A DNA stretch of 64,000 bases. Source: Acidithiobacillus ferrianus (lineage in GTDB: Bacteria; Pseudomonadota; Gammaproteobacteria; Acidithiobacillales; Acidithiobacillaceae). The DNA lies in the NCBI RefSeq assembly GCF_010378095.1, contig NZ_WNJL01000035.1:62001-126000 (forward strand), given 5' to 3'. The notes below the pieces were generated by a model. The model was not told where the DNA came from. It saw only the letters and a program-made list of their open reading frames with translations, and did not search any database. The position numbers were made by a program, and so were the translations under genes. Positions 53,494 to 62,220 of this stretch are shown piece after piece; within the stretch, counting starts at the first letter, position 1, and every line of letters starts with the position of its first letter.

Positions 53494-54811
53494 TTACGCT
53501 TTCTGGCCACATTTCGTATCCTCTGAATGATTGGTCTGTGCTCGCCACAGTTGCGCATAGAGACCATCCCGCACCAGCAGTTCGGCGTGTTGGCCTTGTT
53601 CAACGATTTTGCCGTGATCAATCACGAGAATTTCGTCTGCCGTGCGAATCGTCGACAGACGATGTGCGATCATGATCGTTGTCATACCCGCTGTGGTCCG
53701 CGCGAGATTATCGAGAATCGTCTTTTCGGTCGCGCTGTCAAGTGCGCTGGTCGCTTCGTCGAGCACGAACAGTTGGGGGCGTTTCAGGATCGCCTGCTGC
53801 AAGCTCGGCCGGCTTTGACAGGAGGCTCAGGAGTTGTTGAAAATCGATTAGACCGCCAGCGAGCCGTCCTAGTCCACCAAACAAGAAGCGGATAGGCTCG
53901 ATCAGTCTCAGGAAATAGGCAGAAACCATGACAAAAACGCCGACCGTCATCGCGCCCTGCAACGTCTGCTCCGCAGTTAGATACAGAGCGGCACCAAAGC
54001 AGATGAGTGTCACGAGGGCGGTCTGTCCAAAACTCTTAGCGGTCATGTCCGCGTAGGATATCCATCGATCCCGGCTTGACGAATATGCCGCATCTATTCG
54101 GGAGGATAGTTCAGCTTCGGCCCCGAACAATTTGATCGTCTCATGGTTGATTACCGCGTCGGTTGCCAAGGCCGATGCCTCTATGTCAGCGCTAACACAC
54201 TCACGCTGGCCTGCCATGATCAGCAACAAGTTGCGCCTAAATATCACTCCGTAAAAGACAACGAATGCCACAAAGATAATTGCTATAGTAGGCGGTACCG
54301 TCCCGAACAAAATTCCGCCAACTAATAATACCTGAAGAACAGCCGGGAGCAGGCCGCGTATCAACGCCTGCTGAACACTCACTGCGCCCTGGAAACCCTT
54401 GGCAACAATTGTGGTCAGCTGGCCGATCTTATGCGTCAGATATGTGGCATGCGGCAGACAAAGTAAATGATGATATGTTTGTGTAGCAAGCATATAGCGA
54501 ACCCCATATTCGAGGCGACCATAGGAGCGATTTAAAAGGGCTGCGGCACCGCCCGCCTGGGCGGCTTCGAGTACCACGTAGAGTGCGACATAGCCGAGCG
54601 CTAGTCCCGCTGAATGATCAGCAAGCCCGTTAACAGCACCGCGCAAGGCAAGCGGAGTGGCCGCAATCAGTACGTTGTCAAAGAGTATCACCCCGAGCAC
54701 TATCGGAAGTGCTGACCGAGGTGTGTATCGGAGCGACTTTTGCAAGAGACGAAAAAATTCATTAATTTTTTTTAAGCGCTCGCTAAATCTACGCTGCAGA
54801 CTTTCTTCCAT
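53494..54811 (-). pseudogene. ABC exporter (Atm1/MsbA-like), nucleotide-binding domain internally deleted
   Basis: First part (54811 to ~53805): a full six-helix type IV exporter domain. Second part (53802-53494, other frame): only the end of the ATPase, LFVLDEATSALDSATEKTILDN (Walker B), IAHRLSTIRTADEILVIDHGKIVEQGQH. Walker A, Q-loop and signature are missing: about 140 residues deleted with a frameshift near 53805. Resembles heavy-metal/heme exporters of mitochondria-Atm1 type. Not functional as it stands. Confidence 0.8.
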
Positions 54812-55439
54812 GGTGGCATCGCCTCTCCGATTTAGAAATTAATGCCCCTCCTGTCAACAGGTTCTCAAGGCAGCCCGATATCCTACCCACCTGGTCGGCC
54901 GCAAGTTCATGCGCTGTTCCTCCGGTTGGGGAACATATACTGCCACTTGGATGGTTACGCCCGTTAGGCGTTGGTTTGGATACATTTTGCAGTTCTGCGA
55001 ACACACAGATGTTGACGGCCATCAACACCTTTCCTTCCCTGGCGCAAGTGACGGGAAACCGGTATCGCAGTCAATCGGGGAGGAATGGGGAGTCCGTCTC
55101 TGCGCCAAGCATCCGGTCGATCTCACGCTCCGCTTCCAGCCAGCACGTCTCGCCGTCCCCCGTGAAACCGCCCCGCTCGGCGATGAAATAAGTGGCTTCG
55201 GCGATCCTCGGTCTCCGGGTCGATTGTGACGGACGGACGTGCCCGAACCAAAGAATACACCCAAAATGTGACGTTTTTATGAATGCCAGCGAACCCGACC
55301 GGAAAAAAGCACCGAGCTACCGCCTCATCCAAGCGCTCCAGACATCCACCGTCTCTGCCAGGCACGACCACGGCTCCGAGGGCTAGCTCCTTCCACATAG
55401 GCTTTGGATACCGCTTTTCACTGCCAAAGAACACGCAAA
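54812..55439. other. Gene-poor stretch with a DUF2934 fragment
   Basis: Apart from the DUF2934 fragment (separate entry) I see no supported gene. It contains two similar ~23-bp segments on the same strand, CCAAAGAATACACCCAAAAT (from ~55247) and CCAAAGAACACGCAAAAT (from ~55427). Confidence 0.5.
55071..55230 (-). pseudogene. DUF2934 protein fragment
   Basis: Minus strand frame IAEATYFIAERGGFTGDGETCWLEAEREIDRML, stop at 55071-55073, matches the short DUF2934 domain. No ATG, GTG or TTG start in frame with a ribosome site could be found, so it appears 5'-truncated. Confidence 0.55.
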
Positions 55440-55495
55440 ATGTCACCAAAAGGTCACCTCAGTGACGCACTGCTGTCACATTGGGCTGCTAGCAT
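55440..55495 (+). promoter_or_regulatory. Probable Pho box and promoter of the exbBD-receptor operon
   Basis: Seven-base units in exact 11-bp phase: ATGTCAC (55440), AGGTCAC (55451), a weak GTGACGC (55462) and CTGTCAC (55473), as in PhoB sites (CTGTCAY-N4 repeats). Ten bp on lies TAGCAT (55490-55495), a possible -10 box. Confidence 0.55.
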
Positions 55496-55581
55496 AGGTA
55501 CTATTCTGGAGTTCGAATAGACCTCTAGACCTCTACTTTGATGTCGTCGGATACATCCCGGCGCATATAAGGGGTAGCCGC

Positions 55582-55881
55582 ATGAATGCCGTAATGCAAA
55601 GCTCAACGCACCCGATGGTGGTTATGGAACGGAACATGTTTATTACCAACGACTTGCTTGATCTATTGTCTACCTATACCGGGTCGACATTTCAGGTCAG
55701 TGACCTGCATCGTTGCAAGGTCGCCTTGAGCACGCAGCGACCCACCCCGGTTCTCTTCCTCGCCGGCAAGCCGCTGGAAAGCAGTTGGGCCAACTGGAAA
55801 GCACAAGTCGAGTCGGCTACTCACGCTTCCTGCCCGGTAACAGCTATCGATTTATTCAAGGGTTCTCAGGAGTTTTATTGA
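55582..55881 (+). CDS. Small protein of unknown function heading the exbBD operon
   Basis: 99 aa, soluble, no signal peptide, no recognised domain. ATG 7-8 bp after AGGGG; its stop overlaps the exbB start (TGATG), which supports that it is translated and linked to ExbB. Contains LLDLLSTYTGSTFQVSDL and a PVLFLAGKPL segment; nothing catalytic visible. Confidence 0.65.
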   Translation: MNAVMQSSTHPMVVMERNMFITNDLLDLLSTYTGSTFQVSDLHRCKVALSTQRPTPVLFLAGKPLESSWANWKAQVESATHASCPVTAIDLFKGSQEFY

Positions 55882-56570
55882 TGAATACCGCCTACCTCAT
55901 CCATCTCGCCAACTACTCCGATGGTGTGCTTTATGTACTGGCCGGTCTTCTGGTGATCGCCCTGGGCGTCATTGTCGACCGCTTCTGGTACCTGCGCCGC
56001 ACCATCCTGCGCGGCACCGTTTTTGTACGGGAACTCGCCCAGCACGGGCGATTGGACCGGGATGCCTTGCAGACCCTCGCGGATGACGCCGGCGACCTGC
56101 CGGAGGCGGCGTTGTTGAAAACGGCGGCGGATCATTCCGGATATGTGCAGGGCGATCCCCTTGCCAGCCGCCTGGAGGAGAGCATTCTGGTCATGGCGCC
56201 GCAACTGGATCGTCGCTTGTGGATGTTGGATACCATCATCACCCTGGCGCCGTTGCTGGGGCTTTTCGGCACCATCATCGGCATGTTCCACGCTTTTTCC
56301 GTCCTGGCCGCGCCAGGGCACGCGCCGACGGCGGTGACGGGGGGAGTGGCGGACGCCCTGGTCGCCACCGCCACCGGCCTGTTCATCGCCATGACCGGCC
56401 TGGTGGCTTTCAACGCCTTCAATAACCAGGTGCGGCAGATCCTGCTGCAGATGGATTCAGTGAAGACCATGCTGCTCAACCGGATGGATGGACACCCGAT
56501 CACCGATGGCGAGGGAAACATCCAGACCGCGATGCCGAAGATGGCGGCGGCCGTGGCGAGGGCGGGTTGA
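55881..56570 (+). CDS. exbB: ExbB/MotA/TolQ-type proton channel protein
   Basis: 229 aa with three membrane helices. Family segments: LDTIITLAPLLGLFGTIIGMFHAF and ALVATATGLFIAMTGLVAFNAF. ATG at 55881 overlaps the stop of the small gene; the longer frame upstream is a shadow of it. Uses the proton gradient with ExbD to drive TonB-dependent receptors. No tonB gene is seen in the window. Confidence 0.92.
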   Translation: MNTAYLIHLANYSDGVLYVLAGLLVIALGVIVDRFWYLRRTILRGTVFVRELAQHGRLDRDALQTLADDAGDLPEAALLKTAADHSGYVQGDPLASRLEESILVMAPQLDRRLWMLDTIITLAPLLGLFGTIIGMFHAFSVLAAPGHAPTAVTGGVADALVATATGLFIAMTGLVAFNAFNNQVRQILLQMDSVKTMLLNRMDGHPITDGEGNIQTAMPKMAAAVARAG

Positions 56571-56971
56571 TGGAACGGCGTTACTTCGAGCAGAGGAAGG
56601 GGCGGGTGGAGATCATCCCGATGATCGACATCATGCTTTTCCTGCTGGTGTTTTTCATCATGATCACGCTGCAGATGATCCCGGACAAGGGACTGAACCT
56701 CCAGTTGCCGGCATCCAGTCAGGCGAAGATGCTGCCGCATCCGCATTACACCATCAATATTGAAAAAGATGGGACGGTGCGGGTGAAAGGTCATCGCTAT
56801 GACCTGAACGCGCTACAAAAAATGCTGGCGCACGACAGTGATCCGGGCAAGACCCAGATTACCATAGCGGCCGACAAGGGGGTACCGTTTCAAGATTTTG
56901 TTCACGTCATGGATGCCTGCCAGAAGGCAGGGGTCAGTGATATCGGTATTGCCGCAAAGACCGCGAAATAA
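56570..56971 (+). CDS. exbD: ExbD/TolR-type protein
   Basis: 133 aa: one N-terminal membrane helix carrying the channel Asp (IIPMIDIMLFLLVFFIMIT), then a periplasmic domain (ITIAADKGVPFQDFVHVMDACQKAGV). ATG overlaps the exbB stop (TGATG). Partner of ExbB. Confidence 0.92.
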   Translation: MERRYFEQRKGRVEIIPMIDIMLFLLVFFIMITLQMIPDKGLNLQLPASSQAKMLPHPHYTINIEKDGTVRVKGHRYDLNALQKMLAHDSDPGKTQITIAADKGVPFQDFVHVMDACQKAGVSDIGIAAKTAK

Positions 56972-56998
56972 CTTCCCAAACCAGACAGGAGAATAGCC

Positions 56999-59425
56999 GT
57001 GAAATGTGGGCCCCGTTACCATAATATCTACAGTGTACTACTTAGTGTCGGAATATGCAGCCTTTCAAGTGCGGCCTGTGCCGCCGGTGTGACCGCGGCA
57101 ACCACCTCTGCTCCCACTCGTGGCGCAATCAATGTGGGGCGAGTGTCGGCTGGACTGGCGGCATTGAATACCCTGGATAAAGTGCCCACCAAAAAGGAAG
57201 TCTTCGAGTCCACCCAATCCGTCAAGGTGATTGGTAAGAAACAAATGGAGACCGCCGGACCGGCAGGCGGTGCTGGTCAGGCACTGGCGGTCGCTCCCGG
57301 TGTGAACACGCAAACCGATTCGCCAGCAGGAGCCTCCAGAACGACGATCAGTATTAATGGTATGAAGACGGGATGGAGTAATATCGCCGGCAATGCTAAT
57401 GATGGTACGGTCATGGTTACTTTTGATGGTGTTCCCATGGTCGATCCCGCCTATGGGGTATGGGGTTCTCCAGAAGTGCCACAGATGTCCATGATCAAAG
57501 GTATTGCCGTTACTTATGGTCCGGGGTACCCAATAAACCGTTGGTTCAATAATATCGGGGGATCCATCAACTTTATTCCTTTGCAACCTACCGCTAAAGC
57601 GGGCGCCAGCATCGGAGGGTTCTACGGCAGCTTTAATACCCGTGGCATTCACTTTAATGTGCGTACCGGAAATATAGATGGCTGGTCGGTTATTATCGCG
57701 GGAGGATTGACGAGCGCTGGCAACTACCTGAATGGGTATGGTTTCAATAATCCAAGCAACAATTACGCCTATTATGCGAAAGTCATTAAAAGATTCCGTG
57801 GCGGCCATTTCAGCTTTGGCGCGTACGCCGCCAGAGGAGTCGCGTATCGACCATTGGCTATTCCTGTTTCCCCAAATTCCAATGTCACTATTAACGGAAC
57901 GGACGCCAATGGAAACCCAAACTCTGGACCTATTTATAGTCAGCAGACCACAGGGTTTTATACCACGTTGCCTTCGTCCATGTACTGGAAAGAGGCGTTT
58001 AATACCAGCTATATTCTGTACTCGAAATTTTATGACCACTTGTCGCACGATCTGAGCCTGCACAATCTGCTATGGTACCGTCATGGTTCGCGCGAGCACC
58101 TGCACTATAACTACTATACTGGTGGATATAGTAATGGTGCCTTGAACCAATACTACCTGGCAAAGTCGGACACCTATGGCGACAAACTGTACTTTACCGA
58201 GCGCTTGCCGTGGAATAGCGTCTCGTTTGGGGGTTATTTCATCAACAACAAATATAATTCGCTCCTCGAGTTTTACAATCCTACACAACAGGTCGTTAGC
58301 AACATAAATGGAGCACCGTTAAATATAAATGGAGCACCGGTATATGGCAGTCTTGGGATCCCCAATGGTGACTCTCATAGCTCCTACATGTATATGACCG
58401 ACCTCGCGGCTTTTATTCAGGACGACATACAACCTGTCAGGAATGTGCGCATCACTCCGGGATTGCGGGTGGTGACATTCAACACCAATTTTGTCAACAA
58501 TGAAGCGGCCCAGTTCCCCCTCAACGGGTATAACAATGGGGTGAATGCATATGGTACCAGCGGGGATCGTCAGCCTAATTCCTCCACCAATTTCACAGAC
58601 GTGGAGCCATCGATCGGCGTTAATTGGCAAATCATTCCGAATGTGGCGGTTTATGCCAACTATTCCACTGCATACAAGGCGCCGGCCGGGGCGACCGGGA
58701 CCTATGCGCACGATCTGGCGTCCTCATTAAAACCGCAATCCTCGTCGCAGTATCAGTTCGGTGTCAAGGCCTATGTGCCCCACGATGGCCTTCTCAACCG
58801 GGCTTCGTTCGGCGCCAACTATTATCACCTGAATGACACCAACGAGATCATCCCCATTCCCGTGGTAAGCCATCTGTATAGTTTGTTCGCCTCTGGATCG
58901 TCGACCTTTAGCGGCGTAAATCTGTATTTTGACGACAACCCGCTGTATAACCTGCACGTCTTCACCAACCTCAGCTTTGAAAAGGCCGTGTATTCGAAAT
59001 ATGTGAATCCGCATGGGGTTTCCTATGATGGGCTTCCGGTATCCGATGTCCCTGCCCAGACGGCGAATATCGGTGCCTACTACCAGTACTACCATGCAGG
59101 GGTGGTTTATGAGCCGCGGATATGGTGGCAGTACACCGGTGCTCAGAATATCTACAATAACAATACCGGAGCGCCAACCAACCAGAAATTGTCCGCTTTT
59201 GGCATTTGGAACGCGGCCTTGAGAGTGAATATTGGGCACCAGTATCTGTTTGCTGGTTTGCATAAGCTGTCGGTGAACGTGGATGTGTTGAACTTGCTCA
59301 ACAAGCAATATAATAACTATCAATACATCTCCAGCGGAGGTTATTATGGTGTGGCCGGCCAGATGCTGGCGGATCCGGGTATGCCCCGGGCGGTTTATGT
59401 CAGTCTTGAAGGACATTTTGCGTAG
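56999..59425 (+). CDS. TonB-dependent outer-membrane receptor 1
   Basis: 808 aa; GTG start with an AGGAG site. Signal peptide (SVLLSVGICSLSSAACAAG), plug domain (~70-200: STQSVKVIGKKQMETAGPAGGAGQALAVAPGVNTQ), then a 22-strand type barrel ending in an aromatic (YVSLEGHFA). In one operon with exbBD and under a Pho-box-like element. A 21-bp tandem duplication (58301-58342) repeats NINGAP in an outer loop. Ligand unknown; phosphate-related compounds are suggested by context. Confidence 0.9.
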   Translation: MKCGPRYHNIYSVLLSVGICSLSSAACAAGVTAATTSAPTRGAINVGRVSAGLAALNTLDKVPTKKEVFESTQSVKVIGKKQMETAGPAGGAGQALAVAPGVNTQTDSPAGASRTTISINGMKTGWSNIAGNANDGTVMVTFDGVPMVDPAYGVWGSPEVPQMSMIKGIAVTYGPGYPINRWFNNIGGSINFIPLQPTAKAGASIGGFYGSFNTRGIHFNVRTGNIDGWSVIIAGGLTSAGNYLNGYGFNNPSNNYAYYAKVIKRFRGGHFSFGAYAARGVAYRPLAIPVSPNSNVTINGTDANGNPNSGPIYSQQTTGFYTTLPSSMYWKEAFNTSYILYSKFYDHLSHDLSLHNLLWYRHGSREHLHYNYYTGGYSNGALNQYYLAKSDTYGDKLYFTERLPWNSVSFGGYFINNKYNSLLEFYNPTQQVVSNINGAPLNINGAPVYGSLGIPNGDSHSSYMYMTDLAAFIQDDIQPVRNVRITPGLRVVTFNTNFVNNEAAQFPLNGYNNGVNAYGTSGDRQPNSSTNFTDVEPSIGVNWQIIPNVAVYANYSTAYKAPAGATGTYAHDLASSLKPQSSSQYQFGVKAYVPHDGLLNRASFGANYYHLNDTNEIIPIPVVSHLYSLFASGSSTFSGVNLYFDDNPLYNLHVFTNLSFEKAVYSKYVNPHGVSYDGLPVSDVPAQTANIGAYYQYYHAGVVYEPRIWWQYTGAQNIYNNNTGAPTNQKLSAFGIWNAALRVNIGHQYLFAGLHKLSVNVDVLNLLNKQYNNYQYISSGGYYGVAGQMLADPGMPRAVYVSLEGHFA
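58301..58342 (+). repeat. 21-bp tandem duplication inside receptor 1
   Basis: Units 58301-58321 and 58322-58342 differ at two bases and encode NINGAPL and NINGAPV in a predicted surface loop. Confidence 0.85.
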
Positions 59426-59523
59426 ACGTCACGTTTATGGCTGGGTGCGATTTTGATGTTCAGCGTGTTTTGCGAACTATCTGATAGCCATAATTATTTA
59501 TAGCATTACGATGTGATACGATT

Positions 59524-59557
59524 AATCGAGGCGAATATGCATTCGCCTCGATTTTTT
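59524..59557 (+). terminator. Intrinsic terminator after receptor 1
   Basis: Perfect stem AATCGAGGCGAAT / ATTCGCCTCGATT with a 4-nt loop and T6. Ends the exbBD-receptor 1 operon and makes receptor 2 a separate unit. Confidence 0.9.
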
Positions 59558-59566
59558 AAGTGCGGT

Positions 59567-59622
59567 CTGTCATGTGATTGTCATATTAACGTAATACGGA
59601 TGTCATAATTCTCCTGTATCAT
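59567..59622 (+). promoter_or_regulatory. Pho box and promoter of receptor 2
   Basis: CTGTCATGTGATTGTCAT (59567-59584): two PhoB half-sites 11 bp apart, and a third ATGTCAT at 59600, 22 bp on. TATCAT (59617-59622) is a good -10 placed 10 bp after the last half-site, the spacing of PhoB-activated promoters. Confidence 0.7.
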
Positions 59623-59692
59623 TTTTTGTTGTTTGGACGACAAACTGGAACCGCGCAATCTTATGCGGGCATATTTTATACAGGAGCTAGAA

Positions 59693-62083
59693 ATGAATAA
59701 GCGGCATCGCATAAATCCGTTACTGTTCGCAATGTGTACTGCGGGATTTTGTACTCTGAGCACCTTAACAATGGCGCGCGGCGCCAATGCGGGCGACGTT
59801 TCTCAAGGGCATGGTTCAAGCAAAAAAACAACCAGTGTTGGTGAGGTGAACGCCTCCGCCAGCGCGCTTTCCGGGTCCGCCAAGGCGCTGGCCGGTACGG
59901 ATGGCAAGCTCAGTAAAAAGAAAATTTTCAAATCCACGCAATCTCAGGCGGTTCTTGGAAAGCGGGAAATTCAAGGGGTGGGCCCTGCTGCGGGAGCTGC
60001 GCAAGCGCTCTCTCTGGCACCGGGTGTCGCGGTCCGTGGCTATGGCGGCATCGCATCGACCGCACGCTATGAAATCGCTGTACGCGGCGTGAAGGTAGGT
60101 TGGTCATCCGTGAACGGGGATGTCGAGCGCAACGGCCTGACGGTGCTGTTTGACGGGATCCCCATGAACAATCTGATTTCGCATAACGGTGGCTGGGATT
60201 CCAACGAAATCCCCATTCTCCAGATGATCCATGGCATCAACGTGACCTACGGTCCCGGGAACCCCGCCGGGCGATGGTTCGACAGCATCGGTGGCACGGT
60301 CGATTTCATTCCACTGCAGCCATCCGTAAAACCGAGTGCGGAAATCGGCACCACCTTTGGCAGCAATGGCACCCTCGGCTACAACTTTGACCTCAAAACG
60401 GGGATGTACGACGGCTGGTCCGCGGTGCTGGCCGGAGGTTATACGAAAAACAACACGTTCCGTACGGGCTCGTTCGACGCCCCGGCCCAGTCTTTCGCCT
60501 ATTTTGGCAAGGCGGTGAAGACGTTCAGGGGGGGTACCTTCAGCCTCGGCGGTTACGTGGACAGTTCGCGCGAGTTCAGACCCAACTTTATCCCAGTGAC
60601 TCCCATACAGGGCATTACCACCCAAGGGCTGAACGCCAATGCACCTTTGTATAGTCAGCAGACCAGTGGATATTATGCCTCACTCCCGGAATCCCTTTGG
60701 TTTAAACAGTTAAAGGTGCAGGACTATCTGTTGTACTCCAAATTGAATCTTCGCCTCGGCGGGGACGTTACGCTGCATGAACTGGCCTGGTATCGTCATG
60801 GCCACCGGGTGCACTATCGCATCAATAATTACATATCGGGGAACAGTGCGAATTCTGAGTATTACAATCCGAGTTCGGACACCTATGGAGACAAGCTGTA
60901 TTTTGACTGGCGATTGCCCATGAACCTTCTGAAGGCGGGCGGCTCATGGAGTCATCAGCAATACACCACGCCCTATGCGGGATACAACGCGCTTCTCGGC
61001 ACCAGTCCGTCATTTCCCATGCAGTACAATAGTGACGTTCTGTATAATAATTATCTGACGGGTTTTATCCAGGATACGATCACGCCATTTTCCAGCTTCA
61101 AGATTACGCCCGGTATCGCCGCGGTTCAGTATCAGACCCAAATGTATAACAACGGGAATCAGGTATTCACCAATCTTCCCGCCGGCGCGCAGAATCAAAC
61201 GCTGATCAATAGTTCTGCGGATACCATATCCGGTCTTGAGCCTTCAGTGGGCGTCCGCTTCGCTCCGGTAAAGTGGGGTTCGGTCTATGCTCACTTCGCC
61301 CGGTCCTATCAAAATCCGACGGATAATAACTTTGGAGCCTATAACAGCCATGGGGGTGGCATCGACTTCAACAGTTTGAAACCGGTAAGAAGTACGGACT
61401 ATGAAGCGGGTGCCAAATTTTTTGTGCACAACTGGGCAATGCTGCACGATTTTTCCTTCAATATCAACTACTACTATGATCATCTGGCCAACGAAACCAT
61501 CGCGACCTATTTGAGTAATATCGCCCAGACCAAATTTGCATCGGCCGATGCGGTGGTGAATGGCGTAAATATCGCTATGGCCGATAATCCTTCCTGGAAC
61601 TGGCACCTGTTCGCCAATATCGCGCTCAATCATTCGTACTATACTTCATATACGCCGCAGGGAGGCGGTACGGCGTTATATGGCGCCAATGTGTCCTATA
61701 GTCCAGACCTTACCATGAGCGCGGGTATTGACTATCGATACTATTATCGTGGATTCCTGTTTTCTCCCCAGTTCGTGGATCAGTACACGAGTTCGCAGTA
61801 TCTATTTAACAATATGACCGGTGCGCCATCGCGCCAGAAGCAACCCGGATACAATGTGTCAAATCTTATCCTCGGGGTGAAAACGAATCGCTTGAATCCG
61901 TATATTCCGACGCTGAAAGATGTGAAGCTCTCGGTGGGAATATATAATCTCTTCGGGGCCCGGTATAACCCCATCGAGTATATCACCAGTGGTGGATACT
62001 TCGGTGGCAACAGCGCTGGTGCCATCTTGGCGGATCCGGGCGCTCCCCGTCAGTATTTCGTGACAGTGGCGGCCAGGTTTTAA
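59693..62083 (+). CDS. TonB-dependent outer-membrane receptor 2
   Basis: 796 aa from the ATG at 59693 (GGAG site); upstream in-frame codons lie in the promoter. Signal peptide (NPLLFAMCTAGFCTLSTLTMARG), plug (STQSQAVLGKREIQGVGPAAGAAQALSLAPGV) and barrel ending in FVTVAARF. Clear paralogue of receptor 1 through the whole plug (STQSxxVxGK, GPAxGAxQAL). Probably a phosphate-starvation receptor for a phosphorus-containing or metal ligand. Confidence 0.9.
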   Translation: MNKRHRINPLLFAMCTAGFCTLSTLTMARGANAGDVSQGHGSSKKTTSVGEVNASASALSGSAKALAGTDGKLSKKKIFKSTQSQAVLGKREIQGVGPAAGAAQALSLAPGVAVRGYGGIASTARYEIAVRGVKVGWSSVNGDVERNGLTVLFDGIPMNNLISHNGGWDSNEIPILQMIHGINVTYGPGNPAGRWFDSIGGTVDFIPLQPSVKPSAEIGTTFGSNGTLGYNFDLKTGMYDGWSAVLAGGYTKNNTFRTGSFDAPAQSFAYFGKAVKTFRGGTFSLGGYVDSSREFRPNFIPVTPIQGITTQGLNANAPLYSQQTSGYYASLPESLWFKQLKVQDYLLYSKLNLRLGGDVTLHELAWYRHGHRVHYRINNYISGNSANSEYYNPSSDTYGDKLYFDWRLPMNLLKAGGSWSHQQYTTPYAGYNALLGTSPSFPMQYNSDVLYNNYLTGFIQDTITPFSSFKITPGIAAVQYQTQMYNNGNQVFTNLPAGAQNQTLINSSADTISGLEPSVGVRFAPVKWGSVYAHFARSYQNPTDNNFGAYNSHGGGIDFNSLKPVRSTDYEAGAKFFVHNWAMLHDFSFNINYYYDHLANETIATYLSNIAQTKFASADAVVNGVNIAMADNPSWNWHLFANIALNHSYYTSYTPQGGGTALYGANVSYSPDLTMSAGIDYRYYYRGFLFSPQFVDQYTSSQYLFNNMTGAPSRQKQPGYNVSNLILGVKTNRLNPYIPTLKDVKLSVGIYNLFGARYNPIEYITSGGYFGGNSAGAILADPGAPRQYFVTVAARF

Positions 62084-62095
62084 GTCTATTTTAAT

Positions 62096-62156
62096 GCACT
62101 GTGTCCCATGGCACAGTGCGCTTTGCCAAGTGATGATCGGCAATCACTTGGCAAAG
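62096..62156 (+). repeat. Two adjacent palindromes after receptor 2
   Basis: Stem 1: GCACTGTG/CACAGTGC-type, 62096-62119. Stem 2: 14 bp CTTTGCCAAGTGAT/ATCACTTGGCAAAG, 62121-62156, perfect. No T-tract follows. May end or stabilise the receptor mRNA, or serve as operator for the next gene. Confidence 0.65.
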
Positions 62157-62220
62157 GGTGTTCATCAGGTGGTGCAACGTAAAATGTCCTTAATTTTTGT
62201 GCCGTCATGGGGAAGAACTC

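Noticed and set aside
62184..62208. Possible Pho box directly before the phosphoesterase
   Set aside because: ATGTCCT and CCGTCAT are 18 bp apart, not in the 11-bp phase seen at the two accepted sites.
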